DNA from: Peptococcaceae bacterium | GTDB lineage: Bacteria > Bacillota > Peptococcia > Peptococcales > Peptococcaceae | DNA length: 5,129 nt | NCBI GenBank assembly: GCA_019420345.1 | Contig: JAHZHI010000035.1 | Coordinates: 1-5,129 of the forward strand | Direction: 5' to 3' | Part shown: positions 1-5,129 of the stretch, piece by piece | Layout: the number at the start of each line of letters is the position of its first letter | Position numbering within the stretch: position 1 is the first letter of the stretch | Made by a program: the position numbers and the translations under genes | Notes under the pieces: generated by a model | Seen by the model: the letters and a program-made list of their open reading frames with translations, nothing else | Database searches by the model: none | Told to the model about the DNA's origin: nothing

Positions 1-3
1 AGA

Positions 4-39
4 AAACCCTATTTTGGCAAAAATGCCAAAATAGGGTTT
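4..39 (-). terminator. Perfect 16-bp hairpin, likely terminator of the tRNA-Val transcript
   Basis: The arms 4-19 and 24-39 are perfect reverse complements around an AAAA loop (20-23). Read on the minus strand, the hairpin ends in GGGTTTTCT, so a short T run closes the stem about 45 nt beyond the tRNA 3' end. That fits an intrinsic terminator for the tRNA. Read on the plus strand it ends in GGGTTTA, so it could also serve a convergent gene lying left of the window. The structure is certain. Its direction, and whether it is bidirectional, are inferred. Confidence 0.7.
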
Positions 40-51
40 ATCTACAGTCTG

Positions 52-76
52 AGAGCACGCTTTTACAACGTGCTCT
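52..76. repeat. 8-bp inverted repeat just downstream of the tRNA
   Basis: AGAGCACG (52-59) and CGTGCTCT (69-76) form a perfect stem around a 9-nt loop. A G-T pair at 51/77 can extend it. On the plus strand it is followed by TTTATTAT, a weak terminator-like tail. On the minus strand, the tRNA direction, no T run follows. It begins only 6 nt from the tRNA 3' end, so it could instead be a 3' trailer stem affecting tRNA end processing. The function is unresolved. Confidence 0.5.
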
Positions 77-82
77 TTATTA

Positions 83-156
83 TGGGCGATACTGGACTCG
101 AACCAGCGACCCCCTGCATGTGAGGCAGATACTCTAACCAACTGAGCTAATCACCC
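83..156 (-). tRNA. tRNA-Val (anticodon CAC)
   Basis: The reverse complement folds into a complete 74-nt cloverleaf. The acceptor stem is GGGTGAT with ATCGCCC, followed by discriminator A at position 83. The D arm is GCTC/GAGT. The anticodon stem-loop is TCTGC-CTCACAT-GCAGG, and the T arm is GCTGG-TTCGAGT-CCAGT. The seven-base anticodon loop CTCACAT puts CAC at positions 34-36 (window 122-120), which reads the valine codon GUG. The acceptor stem closely matches bacterial valine tRNAs. CCA is not encoded, since TAA follows, so the 3' end must be completed by tRNA nucleotidyltransferase. It is a single tRNA with its own promoter upstream at 170-198. The CAC isoacceptor would supplement the usual UAC tRNA-Val. 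Confidence 0.95.
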
Positions 157-169
157 ATTTCTATTTAAT

Positions 170-198
170 ACCGTACCACTAATTTTTATTTCTGTCAA
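170..198 (-). promoter_or_regulatory. Sigma-70-type promoter of tRNA-Val
   Basis: On the minus strand there is a perfect TTGACA -35 box (193-198). It is followed by a 17-bp A/T-rich spacer and TACGGT (170-175) as the -10 box, preceded by TGG. The predicted start, about 7 nt further on, lies near 163, only a few bases before the tRNA 5' end at 156. This is a typical layout for a stable-RNA gene. The -10 box is weak (three of six matches), but the -35 box, spacing and position support the call. Confidence 0.72.
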
Positions 199-480
199 TG
201 GTCATAAACGATACACCTTTTCCTCATTAAAAATTTATCTGTTCTCTAAAAATTGATCGCCTATCTACACGAAACAACTTCATACCCATCACTTAAATTC
301 TGCCAATGATTTCATAAAAGAACACGATCCCCATGCCTTTTCTTTTATGAAACTGCCACTTGAAAACTTATTTCTAGCTATCTTATAGAAAGGAACTTGC
401 ATCAATAAAATGTAAAGAATTTGAACCAACAACCTTCTTTTTTGAATACAACTATTAACAAACATTTAACCTTAAGCACC
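199..480. other. Non-coding region between divergent promoters
   Basis: This A/T-rich stretch separates the leftward tRNA promoter from the rightward promoter of the surface-protein gene. I find no reading frame with a plausible start, ribosome-binding site and useful length on either strand. GAAAGGA at 388-394 resembles a ribosome-binding site but leads only to starts that stop within a few codons. The region holds a perfect 13-bp inverted repeat (310-352) and a 6-bp inverted repeat TTTCTA/TAGAAA (371-376 with 386-391). I recognise no RNA family or gene remnant. Confidence 0.6.
310..352. repeat. Perfect 13-bp inverted repeat with 17-nt spacer
   Basis: The arm at 310-322 (TTTCATAAAAGAA) is the exact reverse complement of 340-352, with 17 nt (323-339) between them. 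No T run follows on either strand, so it is not an obvious terminator. It lies near the middle of the interval between two divergent promoters, roughly 110 bp from the tRNA -35 box and 155 bp from the TATAAT at 505. It could be a protein-binding site, an RNA hairpin of an unseen transcript, or a remnant of a small element. No role can be assigned. Confidence 0.65.
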
Positions 481-504
481 CTACAATAAATAGATGTAAA
501 CAAC

Positions 505-510
505 TATAAT
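505..510 (+). promoter_or_regulatory. Candidate -10 box (TATAAT) of the surface phosphoesterase gene
   Basis: A perfect TATAAT lies at 505-510. No good -35 box sits 16-18 bp upstream; the best nearby hexamer is CCTACA at 480-485, with a 19-bp spacer. A second -10-like hexamer, TACAAT, is at 482-487, and TTAACA at 455-460 is -35-like but 21 bp away from it. Initiation near 517 would give a leader of about 165 nt before the start codon. The poor -35 suggests a weak or activator-dependent promoter, which is inference. Confidence 0.45.
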
Positions 511-516
511 AATGAA

Positions 517-682
517 GGATATCATTTTCGTTGTTTTCTTATGTAAAGACAAAGCAACGACAAGAGGCGCCTCAAGAATACGACCTTCATCTGAAACTTT
601 GCGCGCGCACCGTATTCTTCTTTTAGGAAGCCCAAAAAGACCATTCCAGCAGTGTAAAAAGAAAGGATTGAATAATTGTTTT
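517..682 (+). promoter_or_regulatory. Structured 5' leader of the surface phosphoesterase mRNA
   Basis: This is the predicted untranslated leader between the TATAAT-driven start and the ATG at 683. It holds a 10-bp self-palindrome GAGGCGCCTC (564-573), immediately followed by a perfect 9-bp stem AAGAATACG (574-582) / CGTATTCTT (611-619). The 28-nt apical region of that stem contains a second palindrome, TGCGCGCGCA (600-609). A smaller hairpin, CTTTTAGG-AAG-CCCAAAAAG, follows at about 620-639, before the ribosome-binding site. These GC-rich blocks stand out from the A/T-rich surroundings. I compared it by memory with the common riboswitch classes (c-di-GMP, guanidine, ZTP, fluoride, THF, preQ1 and others) and saw no match. 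A cis-regulatory role is therefore possible but unproven. Confidence 0.4.
660..667 (+). promoter_or_regulatory. Ribosome-binding site with long spacing to ATG 683
   Basis: AGAAAGGA matches eight consecutive bases of the AGAAAGGAGG ideal complement of the 16S rRNA tail. The ATG lies 15 nt after it, longer than usual. The in-frame TTG at 668 follows it directly and is too close to be used. The ATG at 683 is preferred because it begins a textbook signal peptide. Confidence 0.6.
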
Positions 683-3600
683 ATGAAATTGAAAAAAGTG
701 ATTTCCAGTATTCTTGCCACCACTGTACTCACCTCAACCATGCTCACCAGTGTTCAACCAGCACTGGCTTGGGAGGCACCAGAAAATAACTGGCAAGCCG
801 CCTCTGATGTCAAAGCTCGTTTTTTCATCGGCAGCGACATTCATATTGGGCGCAATGATGATGCCACAAAGAAACTAAGCAATGCACTAAGCGTCTTTGA
901 CAAAGTGGATGATAACGCTAATGGCGTTTTATTTGTCGGAGATGTCACAAACAATGGTGCCGCTAACGAATATGCCACCCTGATGAACACCATCAATAAC
1001 AGCACACTTGGAAAAAATCATAAAGTAGAACTTTCCATGGGAAACCATGAATACAATACCGATGCATCCAATGCAATGGCTCGTTTTGAGGCAGAAACCC
1101 AGCAATCTGCAAACGACGTTATTTATTATGACACTAACGGAACCATCACCAATGATTCCAGTCAAATCAATGATCTGGCTGCCACTGTTATTAAGCTCAG
1201 TGCCAAAAACTACAGTGGCGACTATACCGACCAGTATGACATGGTCAAAACAGCCCTTGAAACAGCAAGCACAAAAAATCAAAAAGCACCAATCATCATT
1301 ATGGGTCACCATGGAATCAAAGATACTGCTTATGTCACCAACGAATGGTACGGAAACTATGGTGCCGGAACAGAAAAAGACCTCGTTTCTTTATTTAAAA
1401 AATATCCACAGGTTATTCATGTCTCTGGTCATTCCCATGCCACCCTCGAGGATGCTCGTTCCATTTACCAAAACGATGGCTACACCACTATCCAAGATGG
1501 CACCATTGGCGCATATTTTGAAAACGAAAGTGGAAAGATCGATCCAACTAGTGGCAGCAGCGCTACGTGTCCAGCCGATAGCGAAATAGCTTCACAAGCC
1601 CTTCAACTCGATGTACTCAATGATGGCACCGTCAAAATCTATCGCATGAATCTCACCACTGGTAACTATATGTACGAAGGCGAACCATGGACATTCAACG
1701 TCGGCGATGCAAACGATCGTCCATATGATGAAACACGCACCAGTCAAGCGCCTTCCTTCAATACAGACGCCACTGTAAGTGCAGCTCATTCCTCAGAAAA
1801 AACGGTTACAGTTGAATTTCCAGCTGCAAAAGCTGCTAGTGCGCTCAATAACGATATGATCCATGAGTACAAAATCACCCTTACACCACAGAACGGAGGT
1901 GCATCTATAACACGTACAATATTTGCAGATTATTATGAAGCCACTTCAAAAGACACCTGGCAAGTCAACATCACCGGACTCAAGTCTGGCACCACATATG
2001 ATGTTTCCATCAATGCTGTCACTTCTTTTGGTACAGAAAGCAACGCCATTACTGGCGAAGTCACTACTTTAACAGAACAACCCTACGTAACGCCAAAACC
2101 AGATGTGCTCAATATTGACTTCAACAGTAACAACGGTACCGCCGATGCCAACGGCCATACCTGTACCCAAGTTGGTGAGCCAACAAAAATGGAAGATGCT
2201 CTCTTTGGCACCGTTTACCATTTTGATGGCAAGGACGATGGTTTCCGTTATGCCATGAACAACGAAGATTATAATGCCTTTAAAGACGGTTACACCATGG
2301 AAGTCATGGTAAAAAGCAATGGTACAACAAATAACGAACAAGATTTCTTTTCCAACCAACAAAGCGCCGGTTGCGGATTTGCTTTGAATGAAAATGGTCA
2401 AACATTGGAATTTTGGAACAACACCACCAATGGAAGAGTAATACCCTCTACAGATGTTTCCAGCCTGAAAAACCAATGGATGCATCTCATGGCAACATTT
2501 GATGGTCAGACCACAAAGCTCTATGTCAACGGAGAACTTCAAAAAACTATTGAAAGTACAGGCAGTTTAGAAGTACCTAATGTACATTACTTTTTCTTAG
2601 GCGGTGACAGCAACAGCAGCGGCAATCTTGAATTTCCGGCTAATTGTGACATTGCATTCGCTCGTCTTTATAGCGGTGCTATGAATGCCACCGATATTGC
2701 AAAAACCTACGAATCGGTTGCAAAAGATAACAGCTACGAAACACCAGTAGCCGATGTACTCAATATTGACTTCAACAGCAACAATGGCACCGCCGATGCC
2801 AACGGCCATACCTGTACCCAAGTTGGTGAGCCAACAAAAATGGAAGATGCTCTCTTTGGCACCGTTTACCATTTTGACGGAAAGGACGATGGTTTCCGTT
2901 ATGCCATGAATGACGATGACTATGACAAATACAAGAATGGTTTCACTATGGAAATGCTGGTTAATCTTCATGATCTGAATGAAAATGGCGATCTTTTTTC
3001 AAATATGGAAAGCGCAGGCTGTGGATTCGAAGTCAACGGTGATGGACAGTATCTCACTTTTTGGAATCATGTCAATGGCTATAAAAAGCCTAGTGCAGAC
3101 ATCAGTGACTACAAAGACAAATGGGTGCATTTAATAGCTACCTTTGATGGCAAAACCACCAAACTCTACGTCAATGGAACACTTGAAAGTTCCGTTGCTA
3201 GCCAAGGAAGCATAACCATTCCAAAAGAAACAGCTCATTATTTTTATCTCGGCGGTGACACCAATGGCGAAGGGAATTTGCAATTGCCGGCTAATTGCGA
3301 CATTGCATTCGCCCGTCTTTACAGTGGTGCTATGAACACGACTGATGTCAGCAAAGCCTTTGAAAAAGCGTTTCCAACCTTCACTTCCGATCTCAACTAT
3401 AACGAAGACGGCGGCACCGTCAGCATCAACCCTATAGAGGCACAAACAGGTGAAAAAGTAACCATCACTGCTACACCAAAAACAGGCTACACAATTGGCA
3501 GTGTCACTGTCAGCCAAAATAATGGCAGCACCGTCGCTGTCACCGACAATAACGATGGCACTTTTTCGTTTATTCAACCTGCTGCAAAAACAACCATCCA

Positions 3601-4732
3601 TGTAACCTTCGACAAACACTATACACCAGAAATCTCAGAAACAACCGGTGGTACAATAACACTTGATCCAGCCGAACCTAAAGCTGGTGATGACGTTACC
3701 ATTACGCCAGTCACTGAAAACAACTACACAATTGATCACATCACCCTAACTGTGACCAACACACCATTGAACAATGCTAAAACCCAATCATTAAACGACA
3801 CACTGAAGCCAGGTGATACCGTTACCCTTACCCCAGACAAAAACGGTAAGTACCACTTCGTTCAGCCTGCTTACGAAGTTAAAATTAACGCCTCTTTTGT
3901 TAAGGAAAGCAGTGACAGCAGCGGCGGTGTTACACACTATATACCAAATACAATACATAACGATGGAGGTACCGTAACGGTCTCACCAAACACAGCAGTA
4001 GCTGGTGATCTCGTTACCATTACTCCAGTGCCTGAACAAGGCTATGAAGTAAAAAGTGTTCTCGTCACCGACAAAGATAATCAAATCATCACCACCAGCC
4101 AAAACGACGATGGCACCTTCTCTTTTGAACAACCTAGGGGCAACGTTACTATTAAAGTCACTTTCTCTGAACTAGACGATTCATGGAACAACCCATATTT
4201 GGACGTCCACGAAAATGACTGGTTCTATGATCCAGTACGTTATGTTCAACAAAATGGCCTCATGGTCGGAACCAGTGACAAACAATTTGATCCCAATGTG
4301 GCCACCACTCGAGGCATGCTGGTAACCATCCTGTGGCGTCAAGCCGGTGAACCAGAAGCTTCTGAAACATCTTCCTTTACAGATGTAGCCGCTGATAGCT
4401 GGTATGCAAACGCTATTGCCTGGGCATCCAGCGAAGGCATTGTTGGCGGTTATGGCAATGGCCTTTTTGGTGCGAATGACCCAATCACTCGTGAACAACT
4501 GGCATCAATGTTCCAACGTTTCGCCGAATACAATGGCTGCGATACCAGCGCACAGGGTGATTTAACAAGCTTCAACGACGGAACAACCGTCAGTGCCTGG
4601 GCTCAAGAACCCGTTCAATGGGCCATCGGCGAAGGATTGCTTGGTGGTTTTGAAGATAATACCTTGCGTCCACAAGGCCAGGCAACACGTGCGCAAGTTG
4701 CATCCCTGTTGCAACGCATTTACGAAATGTAA
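683..4732 (+). CDS. Secreted, SLH-anchored calcineurin-like metallophosphoesterase with Fn3, two LamG and three InlB-like repeat domains
   Basis: This 1349-residue protein is probably a cell-wall-displayed phosphoesterase of unknown substrate. The reading frame is open back to an ATG at 512, but that codon overlaps the likely -10 box and has no ribosome-binding site. The ATG at 683 begins a clear signal peptide: MKLKK, a hydrophobic core, then ALA|WE with predicted cleavage after residue 29. The metallophosphoesterase domain (about 43-283) keeps every family motif: D52-x-H54, GD (86-87), GNHE (120-123), GHH (208-210) and GHSH (249-252). It should therefore bind a dinuclear metal centre and be active. 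A beta extension follows to about 350. Next come an Fn3-like domain (about 356-464), two LamG/concanavalin-like domains (474-678 and 691-895), and three InlB-B-like repeats (about 905-976, 985-1073, 1093-1161) with GGT, P, G..VTIT and QP signatures. Three SLH modules (about 1172-1217, 1232-1280, 1297-1346) end the chain and should bind pyruvylated secondary wall polymer. LamG modules suggest glycan or ligand binding near the active site. The gene is single, has its own terminator, and shows no frameshift or truncation. Nucleotide, phospholipid or phosphoglycan cleavage are all possible. Confidence 0.93.
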   Translation: MKLKKVISSILATTVLTSTMLTSVQPALAWEAPENNWQAASDVKARFFIGSDIHIGRNDDATKKLSNALSVFDKVDDNANGVLFVGDVTNNGAANEYATLMNTINNSTLGKNHKVELSMGNHEYNTDASNAMARFEAETQQSANDVIYYDTNGTITNDSSQINDLAATVIKLSAKNYSGDYTDQYDMVKTALETASTKNQKAPIIIMGHHGIKDTAYVTNEWYGNYGAGTEKDLVSLFKKYPQVIHVSGHSHATLEDARSIYQNDGYTTIQDGTIGAYFENESGKIDPTSGSSATCPADSEIASQALQLDVLNDGTVKIYRMNLTTGNYMYEGEPWTFNVGDANDRPYDETRTSQAPSFNTDATVSAAHSSEKTVTVEFPAAKAASALNNDMIHEYKITLTPQNGGASITRTIFADYYEATSKDTWQVNITGLKSGTTYDVSINAVTSFGTESNAITGEVTTLTEQPYVTPKPDVLNIDFNSNNGTADANGHTCTQVGEPTKMEDALFGTVYHFDGKDDGFRYAMNNEDYNAFKDGYTMEVMVKSNGTTNNEQDFFSNQQSAGCGFALNENGQTLEFWNNTTNGRVIPSTDVSSLKNQWMHLMATFDGQTTKLYVNGELQKTIESTGSLEVPNVHYFFLGGDSNSSGNLEFPANCDIAFARLYSGAMNATDIAKTYESVAKDNSYETPVADVLNIDFNSNNGTADANGHTCTQVGEPTKMEDALFGTVYHFDGKDDGFRYAMNDDDYDKYKNGFTMEMLVNLHDLNENGDLFSNMESAGCGFEVNGDGQYLTFWNHVNGYKKPSADISDYKDKWVHLIATFDGKTTKLYVNGTLESSVASQGSITIPKETAHYFYLGGDTNGEGNLQLPANCDIAFARLYSGAMNTTDVSKAFEKAFPTFTSDLNYNEDGGTVSINPIEAQTGEKVTITATPKTGYTIGSVTVSQNNGSTVAVTDNNDGTFSFIQPAAKTTIHVTFDKHYTPEISETTGGTITLDPAEPKAGDDVTITPVTENNYTIDHITLTVTNTPLNNAKTQSLNDTLKPGDTVTLTPDKNGKYHFVQPAYEVKINASFVKESSDSSGGVTHYIPNTIHNDGGTVTVSPNTAVAGDLVTITPVPEQGYEVKSVLVTDKDNQIITTSQNDDGTFSFEQPRGNVTIKVTFSELDDSWNNPYLDVHENDWFYDPVRYVQQNGLMVGTSDKQFDPNVATTRGMLVTILWRQAGEPEASETSSFTDVAADSWYANAIAWASSEGIVGGYGNGLFGANDPITREQLASMFQRFAEYNGCDTSAQGDLTSFNDGTTVSAWAQEPVQWAIGEGLLGGFEDNTLRPQGQATRAQVASLLQRIYEM
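2102..2716 (+). repeat. LamG-domain repeat, copy 1 (residues 474-678)
   Basis: This is the first unit of an in-gene tandem duplication with a period of 651 bp (217 codons). Its first 53 residues, D474 to N526, are identical to residues 691-743 of copy 2. At DNA level 2138-2226 matches 2789-2877 over 89 bp without a mismatch, and 2231-2259 matches 2882-2910. The middle (about 527-632) is clearly diverged. The end (ANCDIAFARLYSGAMN, 653-668) is identical again at protein level. Cysteines 494, 563 and 655 are conserved in copy 2. Confidence 0.9.
2753..3367 (+). repeat. LamG-domain repeat, copy 2 (residues 691-895)
   Basis: This is the second unit of the 651-bp-period duplication. It differs from copy 1 mainly in the central part (about residues 744-850). 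There one residue is lost near 765 and one is gained before the AHYFYLGG segment, so the overall register is restored. The matching cysteines are 711, 780 and 872. An 11- to 12-residue linker (SYETPVADV region) joins the copies and resembles the linker before copy 1 (QPYVTPKPDV). Confidence 0.9.
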
Positions 4733-4754
4733 CATCGCACCAGCATCACATACA

Positions 4755-4803
4755 AAAAATACCATCTTCCTGTCCGAAACGAACAGAAAGGTGGTATTTT
4801 TCT
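4755..4803 (+). terminator. Intrinsic terminator of the surface phosphoesterase gene
   Basis: The arms 4755-4773 and 4783-4801 form a 19-bp stem with one G-T pair and one C-A mismatch around the loop CCGAAACGA. The plus-strand 3' arm ends in TATTTTT followed by CTTC. It starts 22 nt after the stop codon. The 5' arm begins with an A run, so the minus strand also ends in TTTTT. The hairpin is thus likely bidirectional and may also stop read-through from the convergent rRNA operon. Confidence 0.88.
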
Positions 4804-4850
4804 TCATACAAACACTTCTATTTTTTTAATATTGGACCTCTCTTCACCAT

Positions 4851-4872
4851 TACAGCAAAAATACAGCAAAAA
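4851..4872. repeat. Perfect 11-bp tandem duplication
   Basis: TACAGCAAAAA occurs twice head to tail (4851-4861 and 4862-4872) with no spacer. It may come from replication slippage, or may be a paired protein-binding site. It is too short to call a recombination site. Confidence 0.75.
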
Positions 4873-4906
4873 GTCTTGCACCCTTATTTAATGCTTTCTG
4901 CTCGCA

Positions 4907-4947
4907 CGCTTGCTTTTGACATAAAAGCCGCGCTTGCGTTGTTGACA
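4907..4947. repeat. Imperfect direct repeat CGCTTGC-n-TTGACA
   Basis: CGCTTGC, two bases, then TTGACA lies at 4907-4921. CGCTTGC, four bases, then TTGACA lies at 4931-4947. Both are followed by an ATAAA-like run. The shared order suggests a small duplication. The TTGACA pair looks like tandem -35 boxes, but matching -10 boxes are missing. Confidence 0.5.
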
Positions 4948-5057
4948 ATAAAGTAATTATCATAAATACGCCAATAATTTGCCCGTTTTGGTAAAGATGT
5001 CACTCATACAGCTGATTCAATGTATTGAATTTTACTGTCAATCACTTTTCACGCAAC

Positions 5058-5087
5058 AAAAAAGCACTCCGCACAACTGCGGAGCGC
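5058..5087 (-). terminator. Intrinsic terminator of the rRNA operon
   Basis: On the minus strand GCGCTCCGCA (5087-5078) pairs with TGCGGAGTGC (5073-5064) through 10 pairs including one G-U, around the loop GTTG. TTTTTT (5063-5058) follows directly. The G-U pair exists only in minus-strand RNA (A-C on the plus strand), and the T run is also on that strand, so the direction is clear. It lies 12 nt past the 5S rRNA end. Confidence 0.9.
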
Positions 5088-5099
5088 CTTTCGTCCTAT

Positions 5100-5129
5100 C
5101 CTGGCAATGACCTATCTTCCCAGCAAAAG
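5100..5129 (-). rRNA. rrf: 5S rRNA, 3' end only
   Basis: The minus strand reads CTGGGAAGATAGGTC then ATTGCCAGG. This matches the conserved 3' part of bacterial 5S rRNA (the usual pattern is GAGAGTAGG followed by a TGCCAGG end). Only about 30 of roughly 117 nt are present, the rest lying beyond the right edge. The exact 3' end could be 1-2 nt further left. The terminator just after it suggests that 5S is the last gene of an rRNA operon. Confidence 0.87.

Larger units (their letters stand above)
4804..5057. other. Non-coding spacer between the gene and the rRNA operon end
   Basis: No plausible coding region is seen on either strand. The spacer holds a perfect 11-bp tandem repeat (4851-4872), an imperfect CGCTTGC...TTGACA repeat (4907-4947), and a small inverted repeat ATTCAA-TGTA-TTGAAT (5015-5030). 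The TTGACA hexamers have no convincing -10 box at the right distance on the plus strand. A further TTGACA on the minus strand (5036-5041) also lacks one. Confidence 0.6.

Noticed and set aside
512..682. N-terminal extension of the large reading frame back to ATG 512
   Set aside because: The ATG overlaps the TATAAT box, has no ribosome-binding site, and the 57 added residues would bury a textbook signal peptide. The stretch reads as structured leader instead.
517..682. Known riboswitch such as c-di-GMP, guanidine, ZTP or THF
   Set aside because: The conserved core sequences of these classes, as I remember them, are not present. Only generic hairpins are seen, so no class is assigned.
1047..1589. 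180-residue plus-strand frame inside the phosphoesterase
   Set aside because: It overlaps the catalytic domain in another frame, has low-complexity, methionine- and lysine-rich content, and no family features. It is a shadow.
2069..2971. Two similar minus-strand frames (2069-2542 and 2597-2971)
   Set aside because: Their similarity to each other simply mirrors the LamG duplication on the other strand. There is no start signal or protein-like composition.
4593..4829. Plus-strand 78-residue frame across the gene end
   Set aside because: It overlaps the last SLH module and reads straight into the terminator hairpin, so it is not a gene.
4916..4970. Possible tandem plus-strand promoters from two TTGACA boxes
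   Set aside because: No -10-like hexamer lies 16-18 bp after either box, and no gene follows in that direction before the convergent rRNA terminator.
1..5129. CRISPR array, insertion sequence or prophage att site
   Set aside because: No regularly spaced repeats, transposase or integrase fragments, or terminal repeats with target duplication were found. Repeats inside the gene are domain duplications.

Overview
The window looks like a low-to-mid GC Gram-positive anaerobe, most likely a gut-type member of the Clostridia (Bacillota). The reasons are a large secreted protein ending in three S-layer-homology (SLH) modules, a strong AGAAAGGA ribosome-binding site, T-rich hairpin terminators, and a tRNA gene without an encoded CCA. 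The genus cannot be told from this sequence.

Layout from left to right. Positions 1-160 hold a minus-strand tRNA-Val (anticodon CAC) with a clear TTGACA promoter at 170-198. A perfect 16-bp hairpin at 4-39 probably ends its transcript. Positions 199-480 contain no convincing gene but carry a perfect 13-bp inverted repeat. A consensus TATAAT at 505-510 probably starts a leader RNA of about 165 nt, with one long 9-bp-stem hairpin and two GC-rich palindromes. The leader runs into the only protein-coding gene, 683-4732 on the plus strand. A strong hairpin terminator at 4755-4803 follows it. Positions 4804-5057 are non-coding, with short direct repeats. At the right edge a minus-strand terminator (5058-5087) follows the last 30 nt of a 5S rRNA (5100-5129), so an rRNA operon enters from the right.

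The protein is a 1349-residue modular surface enzyme. In order it has a signal peptide, a calcineurin-like metallophosphoesterase domain with all metal-binding motifs present, a fibronectin-III-like domain, two LamG/concanavalin-like domains that are a tandem duplication, three InlB-B-like beta repeats, and three SLH modules. The inferred role is a phosphoesterase displayed on the cell wall, with glycan- or ligand-binding modules beside it. Its substrate cannot be read from the sequence.

The gene runs opposite to both the tRNA and the rRNA operon. It is therefore an isolated single-gene unit between stable-RNA genes, and is probably transcribed head-on to replication. I see no defence system, mobile element or CRISPR array. 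The most interesting points are the structured leader, the mosaic identity of the two LamG copies, and the enzyme-plus-binding-module architecture.
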